The notes: a model not told the origin generated them from the sequence alone. 64,000 nucleotides of DNA from Paeniglutamicibacter kerguelensis (GCF_017876535.1 NZ_JAGIOF010000001.1:2170001-2234000), one strand, 5' to 3'. Counted from the stretch's first letter, positions 41,618 to 50,773 are shown. Numbers and translations: made by a program.

Positions 41618-41860
41618 TTGTCTATTTTTGACGGGCTGAAGGGCAAGGCCGGGGAATTGAAGGAAAAGGCCACCGGACTGATTCACCACAACTCTGAGAA
41701 GATCAGCGGTGGCATTGACCAGGCCGGCAACTATGTCGACGAAAAGACCGGCGGCAAGTACGCCGTGCACATCGACAAGGCCCAGGATAGCGCCAAGGGT
41801 CTCCTCAACAAGGTCGACGGTGACGATCAGGCTCCGACCGACCAGGCTCCGACCGCCTAG
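41618..41860 (+). CDS. MT0933-like antitoxin family protein, orphan
   Basis: An 80-residue, charged, probably disordered protein: LKGKAGELKEKATGLIHHN, then SEKISGGIDQAGNYVDEKTGGKY, which is the signature of the MT0933/Rv0909 family, called antitoxins by homology. The C-terminus ends in a short repeat (DQAPTDQAPTA). Start is TTG 41618 with GAGGAGG 8 nt upstream, a strong ribosome site. No toxin gene is adjacent, so an actual toxin-antitoxin role is doubtful; a CsbD-like stress role is equally possible. Confidence 0.8.
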   Translation: MSIFDGLKGKAGELKEKATGLIHHNSEKISGGIDQAGNYVDEKTGGKYAVHIDKAQDSAKGLLNKVDGDDQAPTDQAPTA

Positions 41861-41906
41861 TCACCTCCAATCCCTGTAAGACTTGTGCCCTAGGCACGAC
41901 AAACGG

Positions 41907-41948
41907 GTGCCGGTACTGCCGAGAGGCAGAACCGGCACTTGTTGTTTT
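41907..41948 (+). terminator. Rho-independent terminator after the antitoxin-like gene
   Basis: A stem of 14 positions with one mismatch (41907-41920 with 41925-41938), loop GAGA, followed by TTGTTGTTTT. Confidence 0.85.
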
Positions 41949-41965
41949 GTGAAGAAAGTTACGTC

Positions 41966-43162
41966 TTGACACATACCGTTCAGCAAAGCCCCGCAAGGCG
42001 TTCGAGCTCGATGCAACCGATCATGGCGGGGCTGGTCACGGCCCTTGTCGGATACACCTCATCTTTTGCCGTAGTCCTGACCGGGCTCAAGGCCGTGGGC
42101 GCCACCGACGCCCAGGCAGCCTCCGGCCTTTTTGCGCTCACCATCACGTTCGCCATCTGTGCGATCGGCCTGGCATGGTTCACGAAACGGCCCATCACCA
42201 CCGCCTGGTCGACCCCGGGCGCCGCCCTGCTGGCCGGGGCCGCGGGACTCAACCTGGGGTGGAACGAGGCGGTTGGCGCATTCATCATGACCGGTGTGCT
42301 GATTGCGGCAACCGGAGCCATCCCGTGGCTGGGAAGGCTGCTGGCCTCCATACCCGTCCCCCTGGCCCAGGCGATGCTTGCCGGCGTGCTGCTCAAGCTC
42401 TGCCTCGCCCCTTTTGTGGCGCTTTCGAACATCCCGCTCTACGTGGCCCCGGTGATCCTGGTGTGGCTGGTCTTCCTGCGCTTCAGCCCCAGGTGGGCCG
42501 TTCCGGCCGCGATGGCCACCGCGCTGGCCATCGCGGGGATCACCATGGGGCAGGCCACCGGATCCGGGGCCATGGGCGAACTGATGCCAAGCCTGGTGTT
42601 CACCGCCCCGGTGTTCAGCATCGAGGCATTCACCGGAATCACGTTGCCGCTCTTTGTCGTGACCATGGCTTCACAGAACGTCCCCGGCGTGGCGGTGCTG
42701 GCGAGCTTCAACTACGAAACGCCGTGGCGGGCATCGATGCTCAGTACCGGCGTCGGGACCTCGATCGCGGGGCTGTTTGGCGGCCATGCAATCAACCTCG
42801 CGGCCATCTCCGCGGCACTTGCCGCCGGTGAAGAAGCGGGCGAAGACCGCTCAAGGCGCTGGATCGCCGCCGTTTCCTCGGGCGGCTTCTACATCCTGCT
42901 GGGCTTGGCGTCGGCGGCCATCACGGCGTTGGCATCCGCCAGCCCCGCCGGCCTGCTGGAAGCAGCGGCCGGACTGGCGCTCCTTGGAACCCTGGGCACG
43001 GCCGCATCCTCGGCGCTGGAGGACCCGTCGAGCCGCATGAGTTCATTGGTCGCATTCCTGATTGCAGGGTCCGGACTCAGCTTCGGCGGGATCGGAGGCG
43101 CCTTCTGGGCCCTGCTGGCCGGCCTGGCCCTGCGTTTCCTCATCGAGCGAAAGCGCGGCTGA
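41966..43162 (+). CDS. benE: Benzoate/H+ symporter, BenE family
   Basis: A 398-residue transporter with about 12 membrane helices, like E. coli YdcO. Seen: VTALVGYTSSFAVVLTGLKAVGATDAQ, TAWSTPGAALLAGAAG, LAQAMLAGVLLKLCLAPF, LPLFVVTMASQNVPGVAVL (the MASQN-x-PG family motif), INLAAISAALAAG, and LALLGTLGTAASSALED. The substrate may be benzoate or a related aromatic acid or nucleobase. Start TTG 41966 follows GAAGAAAG; ATG 42011 is the alternative. No catabolic ben genes are near, and the terminator of the preceding gene ends only 17 nt before the start. Confidence 0.88.
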   Translation: MTHTVQQSPARRSSSMQPIMAGLVTALVGYTSSFAVVLTGLKAVGATDAQAASGLFALTITFAICAIGLAWFTKRPITTAWSTPGAALLAGAAGLNLGWNEAVGAFIMTGVLIAATGAIPWLGRLLASIPVPLAQAMLAGVLLKLCLAPFVALSNIPLYVAPVILVWLVFLRFSPRWAVPAAMATALAIAGITMGQATGSGAMGELMPSLVFTAPVFSIEAFTGITLPLFVVTMASQNVPGVAVLASFNYETPWRASMLSTGVGTSIAGLFGGHAINLAAISAALAAGEEAGEDRSRRWIAAVSSGGFYILLGLASAAITALASASPAGLLEAAAGLALLGTLGTAASSALEDPSSRMSSLVAFLIAGSGLSFGGIGGAFWALLAGLALRFLIERKRG

Positions 43163-43187
43163 CCGCACGGCACGTTCCTGACGCGAA

Positions 43188-43232
43188 AAGGCCGCGTTGC
43201 CCCTGCATCGAGTGCAGGGGCAACGCGGCCTT
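43188..43232. terminator. Bidirectional terminator between benE and zapE
   Basis: A perfect 20-bp stem (43188-43207 with 43213-43232) with a 5-nt loop, between convergent genes, beginning with A and ending with T residues. Confidence 0.8.
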
Positions 43233-43255
43233 GGCCGTTTCCGGGGTGGTTGCCC

Positions 43256-44293
43256 TTAGAGGGCTGGTTCCCCGGCCTGGCCTTCGCGGGCCAGCGCCGT
43301 CAGGCGGGAGACGGCGCGGAAGTACTTCTTCTGGTAGCCGCCGGCCATCATTTCCGGGGTGAAGAGCTCGCTGAACGGCTTGCCCGAGGCAACGATCGGC
43401 ACGTCCTTGTCGTAGAGGCGGTCGGCCAGCACCACAAAGCGCAGGGCAACCGACTGCTCGGTGATCGTTTCGACGTTATGCAGCACCAGCACGTCGGTGT
43501 CGCCGATCAATGCGCGGTAGCGGCTGGGGTGGACCTTGGAAAGATGCTCCGCCAATTCGGAGAATTCGTCGATCGCGAACGCCTTGTCACCGTAGCGTTC
43601 CTTGGCGAACACCTCGATGGTCGAATCCTCCAGCGGATCCGGCGCATCCGGCAGTCCGCGGTGGCGGAAGTCCACGCCGTCGACACGGTGCACGTCGAAC
43701 TGTTCCGCCAGCACCTTGATTTCGCGCTGGAAGTCCACGGCCGCAAAACGGCCCTCGCCCAAGGCGCCGGGAAGCGTGTTGGAGGTCGCCGCGATCTTCA
43801 CGCCGGCGTCGGAAAGCTCGCGCATGAGGCGGGACATCAGCACGGTGTCCCCCGGGTCGTCCAGCTCGAACTCATCGATGCAGACCAGCGAGTAGGTGCT
43901 GAGCACCTCGACCGTCTGGCGGAAGGACAGCGCGCCGACCAGGTTGGTGTATTCGACGAAGGTGCCGAAGGCCTTGCGGCCCGGGGCCAAGTGCCACAGC
44001 GAGGCGAGCAGGTGGGTCTTGCCGACGCCGAATCCTCCGTCGAGGTAAATGCCGGACTTGTGGGTCTTCTTCTTGCCGAAGAGCTTGCCCAAGAAGCCGC
44101 CCTTGGCGGCACCGATGTGGCTGGCGAAGTGCTTGAGCTTGGTGACGGCCTCGGCCTGCGACGGCGCCGACGGATCCGGGCGGTACGTCTCGAATGACAC
44201 CTCGCCGAAACGGTAGGACGGGTGGAAGCCGGCAAGCAGCTCTTCAATCGAGACCGTTGGGGTCCGTTGGGAAAGATGCGCAATCGTGGCCAT
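43256..44293 (-). CDS. zapE: AFG1-family ATPase, cell-division protein ZapE
   Basis: A 345-residue P-loop ATPase. Seen: GFHPSYRFGEVSFETYRPDP at the N-terminus, Walker A GGFGVGKTHLLASLWH near residue 90, Walker B LVCIDEFELDDPGD, sensor-like IAATSNTLPG, and LGEGRFAAVDFQREI. These are standard for AFG1/ZapE, which in E. coli associates with FtsZ at constriction. ATG 44293 has AAGGA about 12 nt upstream. Convergent with benE. Confidence 0.92.
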   Translation of the reverse strand: MATIAHLSQRTPTVSIEELLAGFHPSYRFGEVSFETYRPDPSAPSQAEAVTKLKHFASHIGAAKGGFLGKLFGKKKTHKSGIYLDGGFGVGKTHLLASLWHLAPGRKAFGTFVEYTNLVGALSFRQTVEVLSTYSLVCIDEFELDDPGDTVLMSRLMRELSDAGVKIAATSNTLPGALGEGRFAAVDFQREIKVLAEQFDVHRVDGVDFRHRGLPDAPDPLEDSTIEVFAKERYGDKAFAIDEFSELAEHLSKVHPSRYRALIGDTDVLVLHNVETITEQSVALRFVVLADRLYDKDVPIVASGKPFSELFTPEMMAGGYQKKYFRAVSRLTALAREGQAGEPAL

Positions 44294-44553
44294 ACGGCGG
44301 AACGGTCCTTAGCGTCGAGGTGTGGTGGTGATCGGCGCGCGGAACACGCCCCCGCTATTTTACCGCCAAGTGAATCGGCAACCACCAAATGAGACCCATC
44401 ACACGCCGATGCCGCGCCGCCCCCGTTTCCCCGGACGCTGGAAGCGAAATATGGCGCAAGATATCCGGCCCGGCAACCATTGGCCTCCCCGGATCGCTAG
44501 GCTGGTAGTGCAGTAGTTTTTCCGCCTTTTTCTTGTTGCGAGGTCAATTCATC
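44294..44553. other. Intergenic region between zapE and the sulfurtransferase gene
   Basis: A 260-base divergent promoter region. No coding frame or structured RNA stands out. A TAGGCT-like box (near 44499) could be a -10 for the sulfurtransferase gene, but I could not pair it with a good -35. Confidence 0.3.
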
Positions 44554-45462
44554 ATGAGCCTGCCCATCGACGCCGATCCCCGGTTCGCCAGCTACGCCCA
44601 CCCGGAACGGCTGGTGTCCACAGACTGGCTGGCGGCAAACCTCTCCACCCCGGGCCTGGTTGTTGTCGAGTCCAACGAGGATTTCCTGCTCTACGACACG
44701 GGCCACATACCCAACGCCATCAAGCTCGACTGGCACACGGACCTGAACGACGAGGACACGCGCGACTACGTCGACGGCGAGGCCTTCGCTGCCCTGATGT
44801 CATCCAAGGGCATCAGCCGCGACAGCACCGTGGTCATCTACGGCGACAAGTCGAACTGGTGGGCGGCCTACGCACTGTGGGTCTTCACCCTCTTCGGCCA
44901 CGAGGATGTCCGCCTGCTCGACGGCGGCCGCGACAAGTGGATCGCCGAAGGCCGGGAAACCACCCGCGAGAAGCCGGTCATCGTCCCGTCCGAGTACCCG
45001 GTGGTCACCCGCGACGACAGCACCATCCGCGCCTTCCTGCCGCAGGTGCTCCAGCACTTCGGCAACCCCATGATCGATGTCCGCTCCGCCGAGGAATACA
45101 GCGGCGAACGCACCCACATGCCCGCCTACCCGGAAGAAGGCGCGCTGCGCGGCGGCCACATCCCCTCGGCCGCGTCCGTGCCGTGGGCCCTGGCCGCTGC
45201 CGAAGACGGAACCTTCCGTTCCCGCGACGAGCTCGAGGAGATCTACCTCAACAAGGCCGGCCTGGCCCCCGGGGACAAGATCATCACGTACTGCCGCATC
45301 GGCGAGCGTTCCAGCCACACGTGGTTCGCCCTGCAGTTCCTGCTGGGTTTCGAGAACGTGCGCAACTACGACGGTTCCTGGACCGAATGGGGCAATGCCG
45401 TGCGCGTGCCCATCGTCAAGGGCGCGGAGCCAGGTGCCGTCCCCGCCGGATTCGGAGCATAG
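44554..45462 (+). CDS. sseA: Thiosulfate/3-mercaptopyruvate sulfurtransferase (SseA type)
   Basis: A 302-residue protein with two rhodanese domains. The first (residues 15-150) lacks an active Cys, with [18 protein letters not shown]. The second has the catalytic loop [16 protein letters not shown], identical in style to mycobacterial SseA. It moves sulfur from thiosulfate or mercaptopyruvate to cyanide or a thiol acceptor. Four nt after its stop the sufE gene begins, so the pair likely passes sulfur to SufE. ATG 44554 has GAGG upstream. Confidence 0.93.
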   Translation: MSLPIDADPRFASYAHPERLVSTDWLAANLSTPGLVVVESNEDFLLYDTGHIPNAIKLDWHTDLNDEDTRDYVDGEAFAALMSSKGISRDSTVVIYGDKSNWWAAYALWVFTLFGHEDVRLLDGGRDKWIAEGRETTREKPVIVPSEYPVVTRDDSTIRAFLPQVLQHFGNPMIDVRSAEEYSGERTHMPAYPEEGALRGGHIPSAASVPWALAAAEDGTFRSRDELEEIYLNKAGLAPGDKIITYCRIGERSSHTWFALQFLLGFENVRNYDGSWTEWGNAVRVPIVKGAEPGAVPAGFGA

Positions 45463-45466
45463 TGCC

Positions 45467-45916
45467 ATGAGCAACCTTCCCAACGAACTTGCCGAAATCG
45501 TCGACGACTTCCAGGCCGTCACCGAACGCGAGCGCCTGGAACTCCTTCTGGAATTCTCCGAGGAACTCCCCGCGCTGCCGCAGCGCTTCGCCGACCACCC
45601 GGACCTGCTCGAGCAGGTCGTCGAATGCCAGTCGCCGCTGTTCCTGACCATCGAGGTCGAGCCGGCCGGGGAGCAAAACGTCTCGCTGTTCTTCTCCGCC
45701 CCGCCCGAGGCGCCCACCACACGCGGCTTTGCGTCGATACTTCACCAGGGGCTCAACGGGCTTCCCGCGGCAACGGTGTTGTCCGTTCCCGATGACATGC
45801 CCAACGAGTTGGGGCTCACCCGCGCGCTGACTCCATTGCGTTTGCGCGGCATGACTGCAATGCTGGCACGCATCAAGCGTCAGGTGAATGAACGCCTCGC
45901 GGCGCCCAACACGTAG
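45467..45916 (+). CDS. sufE: SufE family protein
   Basis: A 149-residue sulfur-acceptor protein. Seen: LAEIVDDFQAVTERERLELLLEFSEELP, the acceptor Cys in LEQVVECQSPLFLTIEV, and FASILHQGLNGLPAATVLSVPDDMPNELGL. The fold (SufE/NifU-like) is complete. Usually it accepts persulfide sulfur from a desulfurase; here it pairs with a rhodanese, as in mycobacteria (SseA-Rv3284). No SufS is nearby. Confidence 0.93.
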   Translation: MSNLPNELAEIVDDFQAVTERERLELLLEFSEELPALPQRFADHPDLLEQVVECQSPLFLTIEVEPAGEQNVSLFFSAPPEAPTTRGFASILHQGLNGLPAATVLSVPDDMPNELGLTRALTPLRLRGMTAMLARIKRQVNERLAAPNT

Positions 45917-46011
45917 GAACACCGGTGGCGGCACACGCCATCCACCGTGACTGGAATCGAGTTTGGGCATTGGCTTTCGCCGGTGCCCAAACCCTTCTTT
46001 AGGAACAGGCG

Positions 46012-46521
46012 ATGACCAAGAAGAAAAACACCGCGACGGCCGGCACCCCGGCCACGACCCTGCTGGACCGCGAAAAAGTCGACTACACGCTGCACCCCTA
46101 CGCCCACGATCCGGCCGTGGTTTCCTTCGGGCTGGAGGCCGCCGAGGCCCTGGGCGTGGCGCCGAACCGGGTGTTCAAGACGCTGCTGGTCGCCACGGGG
46201 GAACAAGGTGCCTCGGCACTGGTGGTGGGCATCGTGCCCGTCGACCGGTCCCTGGACCTGAAGGCGATCGCCGCCGCCCTGGGCATCAAGAAGGTGGAAA
46301 TGGCCGATCCGGTGGCCGCCGAACGCCGCACCGGCTACGTGGTGGGCGGCATTTCACCGTTGGGCCAGCGACAGCGTTCGCGAACGATCCTCGATGCAAG
46401 CGCGATGGGCCATGAAACCATCTACGTTTCGGGCGGGCACCGCGGGTTGGACATCGAGTTGGCGCCGGCGGACCTGCAGCGCCTGACCGACGCACAGATC
46501 GCGCACATCACCCACCACTAA
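46012..46521 (+). CDS. ybaK: Cys-tRNA(Pro) deacylase, YbaK/EbsC type
   Basis: A 169-residue trans-editing protein hydrolysing misacylated Cys-tRNA(Pro). Seen: a hydrophilic N-terminus KKKNTATAGTPATTLL, FGLEAAEALGVAPNRVFKTLLVAT, LPVDRSLDLKAIAAALGIKKVEMADP (read IVPVDRSLD), and GYVVGGISPLGQRQR with GHRGLDIELAP. The stop codon overlaps the convergent hydrolase stop by 3 nt. Confidence 0.93.
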   Translation: MTKKKNTATAGTPATTLLDREKVDYTLHPYAHDPAVVSFGLEAAEALGVAPNRVFKTLLVATGEQGASALVVGIVPVDRSLDLKAIAAALGIKKVEMADPVAAERRTGYVVGGISPLGQRQRSRTILDASAMGHETIYVSGGHRGLDIELAPADLQRLTDAQIAHITHH

Positions 46522-47783
46522 CCGGCCACTTGGCCTGCCACTTCGCCGGCTTCCCCGGGCCGGGTCGAGTTGAGGACCGAGCCAACGAATTCCTTCACTT
46601 CGCGTTCCCAGCGTTCCGGGTCGACGTTCCATTCGCGGGTGTGGCCCGCCCGCGTGAACCGCTTCAGCACCACCGTTTCCGGGTTGAGCTCGGCCAGCTG
46701 TTCCGAGGGGCCGATGGGCACGAAGTCGTCGTCTTCGCTGTGCATGATGAGCGTCGGGATGCGCAGCTGGTCGTGCCGCTCGACCCAGTTCAGTTCCTTG
46801 AGGTCCAGCGGTGCGGCCAGGCCGGTCAACCACCGGCCCGCCTTGTTGCTGAGCAGCCATTGGCCGAACCGTCCCACGGCCTCCGGAATCCGGTTGAGCT
46901 TTGCCTGGTGTGAGAGCACGTCGATCCAATTGATCACCGGGCCGTCAAGCACCAGGGCCGAAATGCTGCGTGCGTTGCCGGACCTGTCGGCGGCCTGGAG
47001 GCCCACGGCCCCTCCCATGGACCAGCCAAAGAGCATGATTTCCTTGGCGCCCTCGGAAAGCGCATACTCGATCGCCGCGTCGACGTCCGGCCATTCCGTG
47101 GCACCCAGGCCATAGCGCCCGTCGACGGCGGCCGGGGCAACCCCGTCGTTGCGGTAGGAGACCAGCAGGGAGCTGAGCCCCAGCTCCCCCAACGTGGGAA
47201 GCGCCCGGATTCCTTCCTTGCGGTTGGCCCCGCGCCCGTGCACGCAGATCGCCCAGGTGTCGGCCCGGCCCGTTCCGGCGACAAACCACGCCGGGGCTCC
47301 CCCGTTTTCCGTGGGGATCTCGATCTCGGTGTATTCCACGCCGACGTCCGAGGGTGAATTGAAGACGACGCCGGAAAGCCTGCCGCGCACCGCGGAGGAA
47401 AGGTCTCCGGAATAGACCTCCTCCACCGCACGGGTGACGGTTCCGTCGCCGGTGCGGTACCCCTTGGGCTCGCCGAGGCGCGCGTGTCCGCGGTCGGCCG
47501 AAAAGAAGAGTGAATAACGGCCGGGGGCAGTTGATTCCTTGTTGGCGGGAAGGATGATGTCCCGGCCTTCATCGGTCGGGACAACGGCCAAAATGGCCAG
47601 GCTTTCCTCCGGAACCGCGTCGGGAGTAACCACCCGGCGGGCAAAATACGCGGCAAGGGCAGAGACGCTGCCGGCGAACACCGATCCGGCCGCGGCCCCC
47701 ACGCCGACACCCAATAGTGCCAGGCTCAGGCCCTTGCCTGTTGACTTGGTGCGCGGCAGACGGGGTGATTGTTTTGCCATCAT
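46518..47783 (-). CDS. Alpha/beta hydrolase with N-terminal membrane helix
   Basis: A 421-residue serine hydrolase. One hydrophobic helix at residues ~20-48 (LSLALLGVGVGAAAGSVFAGSVSALAAYF) suggests an anchored enzyme with the catalytic domain outside. Seen: AICVHGRGANRKEG (oxyanion loop HGRG), the nucleophile elbow MLFGWSMGGAVGLQAA, IPTLIMHSEDDDFVPIG (Asp), and FTRAGHTREW (His). Start at ATG 47783 or the adjacent ATG 47780. Peptidase or esterase activity cannot be told apart. Convergent with ybaK. Confidence 0.85.
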   Translation of the reverse strand: MMAKQSPRLPRTKSTGKGLSLALLGVGVGAAAGSVFAGSVSALAAYFARRVVTPDAVPEESLAILAVVPTDEGRDIILPANKESTAPGRYSLFFSADRGHARLGEPKGYRTGDGTVTRAVEEVYSGDLSSAVRGRLSGVVFNSPSDVGVEYTEIEIPTENGGAPAWFVAGTGRADTWAICVHGRGANRKEGIRALPTLGELGLSSLLVSYRNDGVAPAAVDGRYGLGATEWPDVDAAIEYALSEGAKEIMLFGWSMGGAVGLQAADRSGNARSISALVLDGPVINWIDVLSHQAKLNRIPEAVGRFGQWLLSNKAGRWLTGLAAPLDLKELNWVERHDQLRIPTLIMHSEDDDFVPIGPSEQLAELNPETVVLKRFTRAGHTREWNVDPERWEREVKEFVGSVLNSTRPGEAGEVAGQVAG

Positions 47784-47982
47784 GAATACATCATCGCAAA
47801 TCTTTGCGATGCCGCCCTGCGCCGGTGCGGCAGTTTTTCTCCGAGCGAATCGCCGGCGGCATCGAACCCGTGCCGGCACACGGGGTGCCGATATCGGGAA
47901 TGGCCACGGTCGATGCGGCGTTGAACCCACTATGAGCGATAGCCAGCATTCAGACCAATCTCCAGCGCCGGAGGAACCTACA

Positions 47983-48375
47983 GTGAAGAAGACCGAGGAA
48001 CAGTGGCGCAGTGAACTGACCCCCGACGAGTACCGGGTGCTTCGCAAGGCAGGCACCGAGCGTCCGTTCACCGGGGAGTACTGGGACACCAAGACGGAGG
48101 GTGTCTATGCCTGCCGCGCCTGCGGCCAGGAACTCTTCACCAGCAACGCCAAGTTCGACGCGGGCTGCGGCTGGCCGTCGTTCTTCGCGCCATTGGCCGA
48201 GGACCGCGTTCGATACATCCGCGATTCGACCCTCGGCATGGTCCGGGTCGAGGTTCGTTGCGCCGCCTGCGATTCGCACCTTGGCCATGTTTTCGAGGGC
48301 GAGGGGTTCAATACGCCTACAGACCAGCGCTATTGCATGAACTCGGTCTCGCTTCGGCTGAAAACCACCAAGTAG
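47983..48375 (+). CDS. msrB: Peptide methionine-R-sulfoxide reductase
   Basis: A 130-residue MsrB reducing methionine-R-sulfoxide in proteins. Seen: KKTEEQWRSELTPDEYRVLRKAGTERPF, the zinc cysteines in CRACGQELF and CAACDSHLGHVF, GCGWPSFFAP, and the catalytic Cys in RYCMNSVSL. GTG 47983 is chosen because GGAGG lies 9 nt upstream and it gives the usual N-terminus; ATG 47932 would add 17 residues. Divergent from the hydrolase gene. Confidence 0.95.
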   Translation: MKKTEEQWRSELTPDEYRVLRKAGTERPFTGEYWDTKTEGVYACRACGQELFTSNAKFDAGCGWPSFFAPLAEDRVRYIRDSTLGMVRVEVRCAACDSHLGHVFEGEGFNTPTDQRYCMNSVSLRLKTTK

Positions 48376-48596
48376 GCTTCGGATTTTCCGGGAGGGACCG
48401 GTCGGTCACCGGCCGTCCCCGCCCGAGCATTCCCACTAGTCGCGCCTTGGAGGTCGACAACGGTTCGGAGCGTTAGAGAAACTAATGCTAGGGCATATTT
48501 TCGATCAGTAACCATCGCATCTCAGTAGGCTGGATACAGAAGGTCACGGCGGCAACGCCGTGACACGCCCATCCACACCGAAAGGGGTGTCAGATC
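48376..48596. other. Intergenic region before the DUF6421 gene
   Basis: Two hundred twenty bases with no coding frame. The middle part is AT-richer and probably holds the DUF6421 promoter (TAGGCT near 48526-48531 is a possible -10). Confidence 0.3.
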
Positions 48597-49970
48597 ATGA
48601 CCCACGCGACCCTTCCCAAGCCGTTGTCAAACTCCGAGCTCGTATCCTCCGAAGCCTGGACTACCCTCAAGCATGCCGCGACCGAGTTCCAGACCCTCCA
48701 GGTCAAGGATGGATCGGTGCCCGAGGCCGCCAACTACGCCCGCGCGGCCGAACTGGTCGAATCGATCGTCGAGGCGCTCCACACCCTCGCACCGCAGTTC
48801 CCCCACGACGCCGAGTACCTCGAAGCCCTCGTCGGGGACCTCCACACCTGGCGCTCGGCGAGCTTTGGCGTGCCCGACTTCCTGGATTCACTGCTGGGCT
48901 TCCAGCCGCAGACTCAGCGTGAGGACGGACTGCGCCACCTGGTCCTCTTCCCCATGTACACGCAGAACGGCTCCACCAACCGGCTGCTAGAGGCAGTGCT
49001 CGTCGAGGTCATCTGGCCAGAGTTCATCGGCGCGCTCGAGGCCGGGGACTACGGCAACAAGCTCTTTGTCCCGCTGCGCTTCCTGGACTTCACCCCCGGC
49101 TACGACACCAACTCCGCGGTGCTCTTCCCCGAATCCGTGGCGATCCGCGAAACCCCGTCGTTCACCTGGGGCGCCATCTTCCAGGACCGCGAGGCCGCAC
49201 GCTTCCGCCGCGTGCTGAAGGCCGCCGCGGAGATCACCAACCTCGAACTGCCGGCCGACGCCGCCGCGATGCTCGGGGACCAGGCGCTGACCGAGGAAAC
49301 CTTCGTGATGTGGGACCTGATCCACGACCGCACCCACATGCGCGGGGACCTGCCCTTCGACCCGTTCATGATCAAGCAGCGCATGCCCTACTTCCTGTAC
49401 TCGCTGGAGGAGCTGCGTTGCGACCTGACCGCATTCCGCGAATGCGTGAAGATCCAGGGCGACGAATCCCAGGACGCGGAAACCCGCCACCACGCCAAGC
49501 TGGTCCAGTACGCAGTCATCTTCGACCGGATCTTCCGCTTTGCCATCACCGGCACCCGCCACCGCAACTACGACGCCGTGGGTGGCCAGCTGCTCTTCGC
49601 GTGGATGCACCAGCACCACGTGCTGCACTGGACCGACACCAAGCTGGCCATCGACTGGGACGAGGTCCCGGCCGTGGTGTCCGCCCTGGGAGATGCCATC
49701 GACGAGTTGTACTGGCGCTCCATTGACCGCCCGAAGATCGCGCACTGGCTGGCAGCCTACGAGCTGGTCTCCGCAACGCTGACCCCGCACCCGGCCTCGG
49801 TCTGGGCCAAGGGTCCGGACGCCCTGCCGTTGACGGCGCCGCTGCGCGAGATGACCGACCAGGTGCTGGACGACGAGTTCCCGCTGTCGATGTTCTACGA
49901 GGCGCTGGGCAAGAAGATGACCCCCGTCATCGAATCGACCATCGGCATGACCGGTTCCAGCGCACTCTAA
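48597..49970 (+). CDS. DUF6421 family protein
   Basis: A 457-residue protein that I recognise as the actinobacterial DUF6421 group; the function is not known. Seen: a helical N-terminus, then LVLFPMYTQNGSTNRLLEAVLVEVIWPEF, RFLDFTPGYDTNSAVLFPESV, and the most informative stretch MWDLIHDRTHMRGDLPFDPFM, which with EELRCDLTAF gives an H-x-x-x-H ... E-x-x-x-D pattern, a plausible metal site. GTRHRNYDAVGGQLLFAWMHQHHVLHWTD adds more His. It has GAAAGG before ATG. Followed by an SDR and an aldolase. Confidence 0.75.
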   Translation: MTHATLPKPLSNSELVSSEAWTTLKHAATEFQTLQVKDGSVPEAANYARAAELVESIVEALHTLAPQFPHDAEYLEALVGDLHTWRSASFGVPDFLDSLLGFQPQTQREDGLRHLVLFPMYTQNGSTNRLLEAVLVEVIWPEFIGALEAGDYGNKLFVPLRFLDFTPGYDTNSAVLFPESVAIRETPSFTWGAIFQDREAARFRRVLKAAAEITNLELPADAAAMLGDQALTEETFVMWDLIHDRTHMRGDLPFDPFMIKQRMPYFLYSLEELRCDLTAFRECVKIQGDESQDAETRHHAKLVQYAVIFDRIFRFAITGTRHRNYDAVGGQLLFAWMHQHHVLHWTDTKLAIDWDEVPAVVSALGDAIDELYWRSIDRPKIAHWLAAYELVSATLTPHPASVWAKGPDALPLTAPLREMTDQVLDDEFPLSMFYEALGKKMTPVIESTIGMTGSSAL

Positions 49971-49976
49971 TCCCCC

Positions 49977-50016
49977 GGTGGTGCAAGGGGTCCCTCGCGG
50001 GACCCCTTGCACCACC
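49977..50016 (+). terminator. Stem-loop after the DUF6421 gene
   Basis: A perfect 18-bp stem (49977-49994 with 49999-50016) and a 4-nt loop. No T tract follows, so it may be a terminator or an RNA-stability element. It also overlaps a possible -35 (TTGCAC) of the SDR gene. Confidence 0.6.
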
Positions 50017-50031
50017 GCTACCTGTGAGGTC

Positions 50032-50037
50032 TAAACT
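50032..50037 (+). promoter_or_regulatory. -10 box of the SDR gene, leaderless type
   Basis: TAAACT, 7 nt before ATG 50045, with no ribosome-binding site. Confidence 0.42.
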
Positions 50038-50044
50038 CTCGATC

Positions 50045-50773
50045 ATGGCAAAGTTATCCGATCTGACAGTACTCATCGCCGGGGCCACCTCCCCGGCCGG
50101 GGTGGCGGCGGCGCACGCCCTGTGCGATGCCGGGGCGACTGTCCTGGCGGCCGGGTCCAACGCTGACCGGCTCGCAGAACGCCTGCCCTTCGTGCACGGG
50201 CGCTACGAGGTGGACCTGGCCAACCACGCGGCCGTCACCGAGCTGCACCAGCTCATCGACACCGAACGCGGCCGCATCGACGGGCTGCTGCACCTGGTCG
50301 GCGGCTGGCGCGGCGGCCAGGGGCTGGCCGGGCAGTCGGATGACGACGCCGATTTCCTGCACACCCAGATAATCACGACGCTGCGCAACACCACCCGGGT
50401 GTTCCACGAGGACCTGCTGGCCTCACCGCGCGGCCGCGCGGCGATCGTCAGCGCAACGGCCGTCGATTCGCCCAGCGGCTCCAACGCCAACTACACCACC
50501 GCCAAGGCCGGCGCCGAGGCCTGGATGCGCTCGGTCGCCGCGGCCATGGGCAGCGCGCAATCGGGTAACAAAGCCGCCCCGGAACCGCAGCGCGCCGCGG
50601 CGGTCCGCTGGGTGATCAAGGCCTTCAGCGACGAGGCCTCCCGGACGGCGCATCCCGAACGCAACGTTGCGGGCTTCACCGACGTCGAAGCGCTCGGTGC
50701 CGCCGCGGTTTCACTCTTCACCACCGACGCCGCCACGCTCAACGGGGCACGCATCCTGCTGCCCGCACTCTGA
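50045..50773 (+). CDS. Short-chain dehydrogenase/reductase (SDR)
   Basis: A 242-residue Rossmann protein. Seen: VLIAGATSPAGVAAAHAL, a variant of the TGxxxGIG motif (GATSPAG), LHLVGGWRGGQG where classical SDRs have NNAG, SATAVDSPSGSNANYTTAKAGAEAW with the Y-x-x-x-K catalytic pair, and AERNVAGFTDVEALGAAAVSLFTTDAATLNGARI near the C-terminus. NAD(P)-dependent oxidoreductase, substrate unknown. Starts 74 nt after the DUF6421 gene and probably has its own leaderless promoter. Confidence 0.9.
   Translation: MAKLSDLTVLIAGATSPAGVAAAHALCDAGATVLAAGSNADRLAERLPFVHGRYEVDLANHAAVTELHQLIDTERGRIDGLLHLVGGWRGGQGLAGQSDDDADFLHTQIITTLRNTTRVFHEDLLASPRGRAAIVSATAVDSPSGSNANYTTAKAGAEAWMRSVAAAMGSAQSGNKAAPEPQRAAAVRWVIKAFSDEASRTAHPERNVAGFTDVEALGAAAVSLFTTDAATLNGARILLPAL

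Noticed and set aside
41618..43162. Toxin-antitoxin pair formed by the antitoxin-like gene and benE
   Set aside because: BenE is a large transporter with clear family motifs, separated from the antitoxin-like gene by a terminator.
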